From: Bacillota bacterium
Lineage (GTDB): Bacteria > Armatimonadota > Hebobacteria > Hebobacterales > Hebobacteraceae
DNA length: 5,033 nt
Assembly: GCA_030668755.1 (NCBI GenBank)
Contig: DAOVEW010000137.1
Location: 1 to 5,033 of the forward strand
Direction: 5' to 3'
Numbering within the stretch: the stretch's first letter is position 1; the number at the start of each line of letters is the position of its first letter. Of this stretch, positions 1 through 4,701 are shown one piece after another. The translations under genes and the position numbers were made by a program. The notes beneath the pieces were generated by a model, which saw nothing but the letters and a program-made list of their open reading frames with translations, did not search any database and was not told the origin of the DNA.

Positions 1-131
1 TGATCAGGATGACGGGTTGCTGCGCTAAGGATGACGGGTTGCATCGCTCAGGATGACGGGTTGCTGAGCTCAGGATGACTGGTTGCTGCGCTCAGGATGA
101 CGGGGGGCCGGCGCTCAGGATGGCGAGGGGA
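1..131. repeat. 22-bp-period tandem repeat array (about six copies)
   Basis: Copies of AGGATGAC start at 6, 28, 50, 72 and 94, an exact 22-base spacing, with a sixth, degraded copy (AGGATGGC) at 117 after a 23-base step. The full unit is AGGATGAC, then GGGTTGCTG, then CGCTC. The copies differ at one to a few positions and the last two decay towards the GIY-YIG gene. Bases 1-5 look like the tail of a further copy, so the array probably continues left of the window. There are no unique spacers between units, so it is not CRISPR. It lies just beyond the 3' end of the leftward GIY-YIG gene. The 17-base core GCTGCGCTCAGGATGAC recurs at 496-512. Confidence 0.9.
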
Positions 132-157
132 CGCTCGAGACGATAGGGAGGGCGCTC

Positions 158-439
158 TCACCAGTCCTCGGCCAGGTCGCGCCAGTCGGGGTTGCTGGAC
201 TCGATTAGGGCCACCTTCCTCTTCCGAAGCCAGCCTTTCATCTGCTTCTCCCGGAGGATGGCGGTCTGGGGGTCGTCATAGCTTTCGAAGTAGACGAGGC
301 GTCGGTTGTTATAGCGCGAGGCATAGGCGGGCAACAGCTTCTGCTTGTGCTCAATCATGCGCCGATGGAGGTCGTTGGTGATGCCGATGTAGAGCATGCG
401 GGAGTGATTGGCGAGAATGTAGACGTAGAAGTCTTCCAT
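158..439 (-). CDS. Small single-domain GIY-YIG nuclease-superfamily protein
   Basis: This 93-residue protein is essentially one GIY-YIG domain. FYVYILAN at residues 4-11 fills the GIY position and LYIGITNDLHRR at 16-27 contains the YIG motif and the following conserved arginine region. The glutamate in ILREKQMKGW (about 61-70) matches the metal-binding glutamate region, and the tail SSNPDWRDL is typical of the small YhbQ/UPF0213-like group. Length is normal for that group (about 80-100 residues), so it appears intact. GIY-YIG domains cut DNA with one divalent metal, but the cellular role of these stand-alone proteins is poorly defined. The ATG start has no clear Shine-Dalgarno sequence. The gene lies 84 bases downstream of the permease stop on the same strand and could be read through from that operon. 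Copies of one repeat motif flank it on both sides. Family assignment is confident; function is not. Confidence 0.9.
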   Translation of the reverse strand: MEDFYVYILANHSRMLYIGITNDLHRRMIEHKQKLLPAYASRYNNRRLVYFESYDDPQTAILREKQMKGWLRKRKVALIESSNPDWRDLAEDW

Positions 440-495
440 GGGCTTGCGCTTGAGCGATATGAGGAATCTTTCGGCAAGCTTAGGGAAGACCCCTC

Positions 496-512
496 GCTGC
501 GCTCAGGATGAC
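496..512. repeat. Single copy of the repeat core, other side of the GIY-YIG gene
   Basis: GCTGCGCTCAGGATGAC matches the core of the 1-131 array across one unit junction, in the same orientation. It lies in the gap between the MalG-type stop and the GIY-YIG start. Read on the minus strand it is GTCATCCTGAGCGCAGC, followed by GAGGGG, a motif of the kind seen as an interspersed intergenic repeat in many environmental bacterial genomes (from general familiarity, not a search). With the array it brackets the nuclease gene in direct orientation. Confidence 0.8.
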
Positions 513-523
513 AACAATGCTGC

Positions 524-1666
524 TCACCCCTTCATCCCACTCAGGGCGATTCCTCTTACGAAGTAGCGCTGGCCGATGATGAAGACGATGAGGACGGGGA
601 CCATGACGATGACGGAGGCGGCCATGAGGAGGTGGTACTCGGTGGTGTAGGAGTCTTGGAAGTGGGCGAGGCCGATGGGGAGGGTTTTGAGGGCGAGGCG
701 GTCTACGACCATGAGGGGCCAGAGGAAGTCGTTCCAGGAGTGGAGGAAGACGAAGGTGGTGAGGGTGGCGAGGGCGGGTTTGGAGAGTGGCAGGATGATG
801 TGGCGGTAGACCGCGAAGGGGGAGGCGCCGTCTATGACGGCGGCGTCTTCGAGTTCCTGGGGAATGGTCATGAAGAACTGGCGGAGCAGGAAGGTGCCGT
901 AGGCGGAGAACATGGGCGGGAGGATGAGGGCGGCGTAGGTGTTGGTCATGCGGAGGTTGGCGAGGAGCGCGTACACGGGGAGCATCATGACGATGGCGGG
1001 GACCATGAGGGTGGCGAGGTAGCCGAGGAAAATCGAGTCGCGGCCGGGGAAGCGGAGGCGGGAGAAGGCGAAGGCGGCGAGGGAGCTGGTGAAGACGGTG
1101 CCGATGGTGATGCAGATAGTGACGATGATGGAGTTGAGGTAGAAGACGAGGAAACCGTCCACCCTTTGCGCGAGGCCGAAGAAGGCATCGCGCACACGCA
1201 CGCCCTGTGCGCGCCAGGCATCGAGGTAGTTGTCCCAGTGGAGCTTGGTCCGGCGGATCGTGGTGAGGTCGGCCTCGGGGACCGTGAGTTCTTGGCCGGC
1301 GGCTAGGTCGCCTGGGGCGACCGCCGTGGCGGCCGGAGGCCTAGCCACGCGAGCCTCGGGGGAGAGCACGCGGACATGGACCCCGTCGGGGGAGTAGCGG
1401 AGGATGGCGACGCGGGCGGGCCCTCGGGACAAGAATGTCCCTCCTACGAGGTCGGCGACGCGGCACTCCCGGCCGTCGATCGTGGTGGTCACGGGCTCGC
1501 TGGGGATCCAGCGGGGAGGGAACTCGACGGCGTAGGCGGGGGCCTTGAGGGAAGTGGAGATCATCCACGCGAGGGGCAGGATCATGGTGGCGCCGACCGC
1601 GCTGAGGGCGAGGTACGCGATGACTGTCAGCAGGACATGTCGGCGTTTCGCGCTGCCGGAGATCAT
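524..1666 (-). CDS. Carbohydrate ABC transporter permease, MalG type, with extra periplasmic insert
   Basis: This is the second integral-membrane subunit of a binding-protein-dependent sugar importer. The start chosen gives 380 residues beginning MISGSAKRRH; its ATG (1666-1664) overlaps the TGA of the upstream permease as ATGA. TM1 spans about residues 11-36, followed by the family's typical SLKAP and FPPRWIPSEP. FYLNSIIVTI at about 175 begins the main membrane core. The EAA loop, which docks on the ATPase, is at about 272-299 (LEDAAVIDGASPF, then ILPLSKP). The C-terminus GQRYFVRGIALSGMKG is characteristic. Family members are usually about 270-300 residues. Here about 85 residues (roughly 58-142) split FPPRWIPSEP from WDNYLDAW, which are normally almost adjacent. 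The insert is rich in short beta-like stretches and should face the periplasm. Substrate cannot be read from sequence. An open frame continues upstream over the MalF-type gene but encodes low-complexity Pro/Arg/His sequence, so it is not part of the protein. Confidence 0.93.
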   Translation of the reverse strand: MISGSAKRRHVLLTVIAYLALSAVGATMILPLAWMISTSLKAPAYAVEFPPRWIPSEPVTTTIDGRECRVADLVGGTFLSRGPARVAILRYSPDGVHVRVLSPEARVARPPAATAVAPGDLAAGQELTVPEADLTTIRRTKLHWDNYLDAWRAQGVRVRDAFFGLAQRVDGFLVFYLNSIIVTICITIGTVFTSSLAAFAFSRLRFPGRDSIFLGYLATLMVPAIVMMLPVYALLANLRMTNTYAALILPPMFSAYGTFLLRQFFMTIPQELEDAAVIDGASPFAVYRHIILPLSKPALATLTTFVFLHSWNDFLWPLMVVDRLALKTLPIGLAHFQDSYTTEYHLLMAASVIVMVPVLIVFIIGQRYFVRGIALSGMKG

Positions 1667-2577
1667 CGGTAGTGCACCAGGCGCTGGCCGTAGCGCCAGT
1701 TGATGAGTGTGAACGTGAAGACGAGGAGGAAGAGCACGACGGCGACTGCGGCGGCGTAGCCGAGCTGATGCCACGAGATGGCGTAGTTGTATATGTAGAG
1801 CATGAGGGTGGTGGTGGCGCCGGCGGGGCCGCCGGCGGTCATGAGGAAGGCGGCGGTGAAGAGAAAGCTGCCCTGGAGGCCGGCGATGATGCTCATGGTG
1901 ACCACGAAGAAAGTGGTGGGGGAGAGCATGGGCCAGGTGATGTGGCGCAGGCGCGCCCAGGGGCCTGCACCGTCGAGGTCGGCGGCCTCGTAGAGCTCCT
2001 GGGGGATGCCCTGGAGGCCGGCGAGGTAGAGCACGCAGTTGTACCCGCCAACGGTCGCCCAGAGGGTCATGATGATGAAGGCGGGCTTGGCCCAGGCCAT
2101 GGAGCCGAGCCAGTCGGGCGGATTGGGGATTCCGAGGCCCATGAGGACGCTGTTGAGCAGGCCGACTTCGTTGGGCTGGGAGTGGAAGATCCACTTCCAG
2201 ACGATGACGACGGCGACGGCGGAGCAGACTGTTGGGAGGAAGTAGATGGTGCGAAAGATAGTGATGCCGCGGAGGCGCTGGTTGAGCAGGAGCGCGAGCA
2301 GGAGCGAGCCGGCGATGGAGAGGGGGATGCCGAGCATGAGGAAGAGGGTGTTGCCGAGATAGCGCCAGAACTCCGGGTCGTTTGCGACGAGGAGGCCGTC
2401 TTCGCGGTGCCAGCCGAGAAGGCGGACGAAGTTGTCGAGGCCGACGAACTCCATCTGCCGGGTAAGGTCGCGCAAGCTGGTGATGGGAGCGAGACGGTAG
2501 TCGGTGAGGCTGAGGGCAAAGCACGCGAGCACGGGGAGAAAAGTGAACATGAGAAAGCCGAGGAGGTTCGGAAGCAA
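1663..2577 (-). CDS. Carbohydrate ABC transporter permease, MalF/UgpA type; start uncertain
   Basis: This is the first membrane subunit of the importer and partners the MalG-type subunit. From the TTG at 2577 it has 304 residues. Family features in order: LPNLLGF in TM1 (about 2-8), LSLTDY at the end of TM1, FVGLDNF at 44-50 in the first periplasmic loop, further membrane segments at about 76-98, 110-131, 165-189, 219-245 and 272-293, and the EAA loop at about 197-220 (EAADLDGAG, then ITWPMLSP). The C-terminus INWRYGQRLVHYR is cytosolic. The start is doubtful. TTG has no Shine-Dalgarno, and the open frame continues upstream with a family-like N-terminus (PPPRRSALLQALPF) to a TAA at 2653-2655. 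An ATG lies just two codons before that stop (2659-2661). The true N-terminus may therefore be longer, from a non-standard start, or the gene may carry a nonsense change. No solute-binding protein or ATPase gene is adjacent. Confidence 0.88.
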   Translation of the reverse strand: MLPNLLGFLMFTFLPVLACFALSLTDYRLAPITSLRDLTRQMEFVGLDNFVRLLGWHREDGLLVANDPEFWRYLGNTLFLMLGIPLSIAGSLLLALLLNQRLRGITIFRTIYFLPTVCSAVAVVIVWKWIFHSQPNEVGLLNSVLMGLGIPNPPDWLGSMAWAKPAFIIMTLWATVGGYNCVLYLAGLQGIPQELYEAADLDGAGPWARLRHITWPMLSPTTFFVVTMSIIAGLQGSFLFTAAFLMTAGGPAGATTTLMLYIYNYAISWHQLGYAAAVAVVLFLLVFTFTLINWRYGQRLVHYR

Positions 2578-2727
2578 GAAGGGAAGCGCTTGCAGGAGCG
2601 CGCTGCGCCGCGGGGGCGGCGAGGCCGAGGAGCTGAGGGCTGGCGTATCGGGTTATGCCATCTGCCGGGCGCTATTATCCTGTCAACGAAGTCTCGAACC
2701 GACCCGGCCCTGAGCAGGTATGGGGCA

Positions 2728-2760
2728 AGCGAAGGGGGGCCGACGGCGAGGTTCTTCGCT
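2728..2760. repeat. Inverted repeat AGCGAAG / CTTCGCT
   Basis: AGCGAAG at 2728-2734 is the exact reverse complement of CTTCGCT at 2754-2760, with a 19-base GC-rich loop. There is no T-tract on either side, so it does not look like an intrinsic terminator. AGCGAAG also resembles the second half of GTCATCCTGAGCG-type intergenic repeats, so this and the copy at 2792-2808 may be one degraded element. Confidence 0.5.
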
Positions 2761-2791
2761 CCACCCTACTCCGCTCTGAGGCGGCGCAGGA

Positions 2792-2808
2792 CTGCGCTGA
2801 GAATGACA
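2792..2808. repeat. Degenerate third copy of the repeat core
   Basis: CTGCGCTGAGAATGACA differs from CTGCGCTCAGGATGACA (497-513) at two of 17 positions. It has the same orientation as the other copies and lies in non-coding DNA between the permease operon and the 103-residue gene. All three sites in the window are outside genes. Confidence 0.6.
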
Positions 2809-2851
2809 GCCGGAGGCCGGTGAAGGGGCCGGGGAATTCGGGGGCAGGACA

Positions 2852-3163
2852 CTAGCTATCCTCCAGCTCATCTCCCTCCGCGGGGTAGTTGAACGAGTCG
2901 ATCTCGCGGCCGACGAAGATGGTGACGATGAATTGCTCGCGGTCGAAGCTGGGGAGGTGGGAGGAGACCACATCTTCGTCGAGCTGGCGAAGCAGCGCGT
3001 CGCGTTCGGGCTCGTCGAGCGGCGATTCGAGGCAGACGTCGGCCTGCACGGAGGCAGCGGTGTAGTGGATGTCGATCTGGCCGATGCGCTGCTCATCGCG
3101 CCAGACGAGATAGATCTCGGAAGACAACGTGCGCAGGACGCGCACGAGGCGGAATCGCTCCAC
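2852..3163 (-). CDS. Small acidic protein of unknown function
   Basis: I do not recognise this 103-residue protein. The start is a GTG at 3163-3161, preceded at good spacing by AAAGGGA on the minus strand, which supports a real gene. The sequence is balanced and non-repetitive. It has a likely beta-rich first half (FRLVRVLRTL, EIYLVWRDEQRIGQIDIHY, residues 4-34), an acidic helical middle (SPLDEPERDALLRQLDEDVV, about 47-66), a beta-like FIVTIFVGREI (about 78-88), and an acidic tail ending GDELEDS. No signal peptide or membrane segment is visible, so it is probably cytosolic. It runs divergently from the cheW operon and is separated from the permease genes by at least 190 bases. It may be an independent gene or the first gene of the leftward unit. 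Its composition makes it more convincing than the antisense frames on the plus strand. Confidence 0.7.
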   Translation of the reverse strand: MERFRLVRVLRTLSSEIYLVWRDEQRIGQIDIHYTAASVQADVCLESPLDEPERDALLRQLDEDVVSSHLPSFDREQFIVTIFVGREIDSFNYPAEGDELEDS

Positions 3164-3306
3164 GTTCGTCCCTTTCGCGAATGGGTGATGATTGTATTAG
3201 GCGGGGGAGGGGATGACTCCTGCGGGGGATTTGTGACGCTGAGTCAGAGCCGCCGAGGCGTGGGTCAGGCGAAGGTCGGGTGGATAGCGGGGGAGGCGCA
3301 GGCTTC

Positions 3307-3334
3307 TAAAGTGCGGGCCTATACGCGCCGACAA
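3307..3334 (+). promoter_or_regulatory. Candidate sigma-28 (FliA/SigD) promoter for the chemotaxis operon
   Basis: TAAA at 3307-3310, preceded by C, is followed after 16 bases by GCCGACAA at 3327-3334. The known sigma-28/SigD consensus is TAAA, a spacer of about 14-16, then GCCGATAA or GCCGATAT, so both boxes are matched with one change in the -10 (C for T) against the FliA form. Transcription would begin near 3341 and leave an approximately 90-base leader before cheW. Chemotaxis genes are classic sigma-28 targets, which makes the position credible. It is a motif match only. Confidence 0.45.
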
Positions 3335-3346
3335 AGGAGTAGACAG

Positions 3347-3409
3347 TTGAGAGCAACACGCCGGCGGGCTGTGGAGGGGTCAGCGCGGGGGATGCCGCCG
3401 GGGTGGTGA
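3347..3409 (+). CDS. Possible 20-codon leader peptide upstream of cheW
   Basis: A TTG at 3347 is preceded seven bases earlier by a perfect AAAGGAG (3333-3339) and opens a 20-codon frame ending in TGA at 3407-3409, 23 bases before the chosen cheW start. The peptide is arginine-rich (RATRRRAV) and ends GMPPGW. The Shine-Dalgarno is as good as that of cheW, but it partly overlaps the predicted -10 box, and the deduced transcript start leaves only about six bases before the TTG. It could be a translated leader, or the ribosome site could be coincidental. Confidence 0.2.
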   Translation: MRATRRRAVEGSARGMPPGW

Positions 3410-3432
3410 ACGCGGCAAAGGAGATGACCGGG

Positions 3433-3969
3433 ATGACAATGACGGAAGAGGCCGCTGTGACGACAGAGGAAGAGCAACTCGTAGTGTTCGAGCTGTCGAA
3501 GGAATCGTACGGGGTGGATATCGGTGCGGTGAACACCATCATCCGCATGGGGCGAATCACGCACGTGCCGCGGGCACCGGATTTCGTGAACGGCGTGATC
3601 AACCTTCGGGGGAGCATCGTTCCGGTGATAGACCTGCGGAAGCGATTCGGGCTTGAGGCTTTTGAGGAGACGAAGGCCTCGCGGATCGTGGTGATGGAGA
3701 CCTCGGCGGGGCTGGTCGGGCTGATCGTAGACGCGGTGACGGAGACGCTGTCTCTGGCGACCAATGCCATCGAGCCGCCGGCTGAGCTGGTGACTACGGC
3801 GGATTCGCACTACCTGCGGGGGGTGGCGAAGGTGGACGAGCGGCTGATCATTCTGCTCGACGTCGAGAGAATACTGACGCTGTCCGAGGCAGCAAAGCTG
3901 GGCGAGTTGGATGCTCCGGAGGAGGTCCACTGCGAGGAGCCCGTGGTCGCGGAATCTGCGGTCTCCTGA
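3433..3969 (+). CDS. cheW: CheW chemotaxis adaptor protein
   Basis: CheW is the cytosolic adaptor that couples methyl-accepting receptors to the CheA kinase in signalling arrays. From ATG 3433 the protein has 178 residues, about normal for CheW. The fold is covered in order: LVVFELSKESYGVDI at 16-30, VPRAPDFVNGVINLRG at 45-60 (the CheW hallmark, including the receptor-facing NLRG), VPVIDLRKRFGL at 63-74, GLIVDAVTETL at 96-106, and YLRGVAKVDERLIILLDVER at 127-146. An acidic tail follows (155-178). ATG 3433 is preferred because AAAGGAG at 3417-3423 stands nine bases away; ATG 3439 is six bases further on and also usable, ATG 3424 abuts the Shine-Dalgarno, and GTG 3403 lacks one. The gene heads a same-strand series with the CheR-type and MCP genes, probably one operon. 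Confidence 0.95.
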   Translation: MTMTEEAAVTTEEEQLVVFELSKESYGVDIGAVNTIIRMGRITHVPRAPDFVNGVINLRGSIVPVIDLRKRFGLEAFEETKASRIVVMETSAGLVGLIVDAVTETLSLATNAIEPPAELVTTADSHYLRGVAKVDERLIILLDVERILTLSEAAKLGELDAPEEVHCEEPVVAESAVS

Positions 3970-3970
3970 G

Positions 3971-4009
3971 GGCCGCGGGGCGGCAGAGGCAGAAGTCCGC
4001 CAGGCGGCC
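3971..4009 (+). other. Strong stem-loop directly after the cheW stop
   Basis: One base after the cheW TGA, GGCCGC (3971-3976) pairs with GCGGCC (4004-4009), and inside it GGCGG (3979-3983) pairs with CCGCC (3997-4001). The two stems are separated by a symmetric 2x2 internal loop (GG opposite AG) and close a 13-base loop. That makes 11 GC pairs. No T-run follows, so it is not a standard intrinsic terminator. It fills most of the 58-base gap to the CheR-type gene and could protect the upstream mRNA end or set the expression ratio. Confidence 0.6.
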
Positions 4010-4027
4010 ACGGCGATGCTCGAGTAG

Positions 4028-4624
4028 ATGGCATTCACGTACTTCTTCAGAGATGCGCGCACTCTCGATCTGATCGCACGCCATGTTGTCCCCCACCTCA
4101 GAGGCAGGAGATACGTGGATGTGTGGGACGCAGGGTGCGCCACGGGGCCAGAGGTGTACTCTCTGGCGATAGTGCTGCGAGAGAACATGAGCGAGTTCGT
4201 CTTTCGCAACGTGCGCATCTGGGCCACGGACATTGACGACCAGTTCGCGGAGATCGTTCGCCGCGCGCGGTATGAGGAAGAGGAGGTGAAGCGGATACCA
4301 GGCGAGCTGTTGGAGAAGTACTTTGCGCCTGCTGAGGAGACGGGCCATGTGGTAGTTGCGGAGCCCTTGAGACGGGCGGTGACGTTCTGCCATCACGATC
4401 TTACCTCGCTGGAGCCGATTCGGGAGGGCCTTTGCCTGATCGTGTGTAAGAACGTGCTGCTTCATCTACGCAGTGAACAAGTCACGCCTGTGCTCAAGAT
4501 GTTTCGCGACGCGCTCGATACGGGCGGGTTCCTCGTTACAGAGCAGACGCAGAAGATGCCTGCGCGGGCAAGTGCCTGGTTTCGGCGGGTGGCCGCCGAT
4601 GGGCAGGTGTTCGAGCGCGTGTAG
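4028..4624 (+). CDS. cheR: Short CheR-type SAM-dependent protein methyltransferase without the N-terminal CheR domain
   Basis: CheR transfers methyl groups from S-adenosylmethionine to receptor glutamates during adaptation. This 198-residue protein covers only the catalytic domain. In order: FTYFFRDARTLDLI at 3-16 (the conserved TxFFR entry), VWDAGCATGPEVYSLA at 32-47 (SAM motif I), IWATDIDDQF at 64-73 (acidic ribose-binding motif), FCHHDL at 120-125, IVCKNVLLHL at 138-147 (usually CRNVLIYF), and GGFLVTEQTQKMP at 166-178. Classical CheR has about 275 residues, with a helical N-terminal domain helping recognise the receptor; it is absent here. Compact CheR-like enzymes starting at the FFRD motif with WDAGCA-type motif I are, to my knowledge, a distinct subgroup, so this is probably not a broken gene. 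An in-frame TAG abuts the ATG (TAGATG), which fixes the start, and no good Shine-Dalgarno is present. Its substrate is plausibly the MCP encoded next. Confidence 0.88.
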   Translation: MAFTYFFRDARTLDLIARHVVPHLRGRRYVDVWDAGCATGPEVYSLAIVLRENMSEFVFRNVRIWATDIDDQFAEIVRRARYEEEEVKRIPGELLEKYFAPAEETGHVVVAEPLRRAVTFCHHDLTSLEPIREGLCLIVCKNVLLHLRSEQVTPVLKMFRDALDTGGFLVTEQTQKMPARASAWFRRVAADGQVFERV

Positions 4625-4650
4625 CGGGCCGGCGTCTGTCGGGGGCCTGC
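4624..4650 (+). other. Stem-loop directly after the CheR-type stop
   Basis: GCGGGCC (4624-4630, starting at the last base of the TAG) pairs with GGCCTGC (4644-4650): seven pairs including one G-U, around a 13-base loop. No T-run follows. Its position relative to the stop codon and its loop length match the stem-loop after cheW. Confidence 0.45.
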
Positions 4651-4701
4651 CACATGCTTGATGATAAAACCATTTCGATTGACAAAGAGGAGACAACGGA
4701 C

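Larger units (their letters stand above)
2578..2851. other. Non-coding or 5'-disputed stretch upstream of the permease operon
   Basis: No intact gene is seen here. Bases 2578-2655 are open in the MalF frame and may encode its true N-terminus. Next comes ATG-GCA-TAA on the minus strand (2661-2653). A minus-strand TTGACA (2686-2681) directly abuts GGATAATA (2680-2673); these are too close together to be a -35/-10 pair, although GATAAT alone could be a -10 with no good -35. Further right are a 7-bp inverted repeat (2728-2734 with 2754-2760) and a degenerate repeat copy (2792-2808). The permease promoter should lie here, but none can be assigned firmly. Confidence 0.55.
3164..3432. other. Divergent intergenic region between the 103-residue gene and cheW
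   Basis: These 269 bases should contain promoters in both directions. Rightwards there is a sigma-28-like promoter at 3307-3334, a Shine-Dalgarno AAAGGAG at 3333-3339 serving a possible 20-codon leader, and the cheW Shine-Dalgarno AAAGGAG at 3417-3423. Leftwards, TACAAT on the minus strand (3196-3191) could be a -10 for the 103-residue gene, but no -35 is recognisable at proper spacing. A short imperfect palindrome, TGAC GCTGA GTCA, lies at 3234-3246; its role is unknown. Confidence 0.6.

Noticed and set aside
1..131. CRISPR array
   Set aside because: Units are contiguous with no unique spacers and no cas genes are present.
632..1306. 224-codon plus-strand open frame opposite the MalG-type gene
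   Set aside because: It has an acidic glycine/glutamate-rich antisense shadow composition with no recognisable domain.
1667..2524. Upstream half of the long minus-strand frame continuous with the MalG-type gene
   Set aside because: The region is Pro/Arg/His low-complexity sequence read out of frame over the MalF-type gene. The ATGA overlap at 1663-1666 gives a normal MalG start.
2673..2686. Minus-strand TTGACA next to GGATAATA as a promoter
   Set aside because: The two boxes are adjacent instead of about 17 bases apart. GATAAT has no acceptable -35 and TTGACA has no acceptable -10 at proper distance.
2665..2686. Resemblance of TGACAGGATAATAGCG to Agrobacterium T-DNA border sequence
   Set aside because: Only the first part matches, there is no second border or other T-DNA context, and the match is probably chance.
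1672..2823. 383-codon open frame on the plus strand opposite the MalF-type gene
   Set aside because: It encodes mostly Glu/Gly/Asp/Ala repeats, as expected antisense to a GC-rich membrane-protein gene; the minus strand carries clear permease motifs.
3971..4009. Intrinsic terminator after cheW
   Set aside because: The stem is strong but no T-run follows, and same-strand chemotaxis genes continue directly downstream.
3319..4465. Long minus-strand frames opposite cheW and the CheR-type gene
   Set aside because: The plus strand contains unmistakable CheW and CheR motifs; the antisense frames are low-complexity and have no motif.
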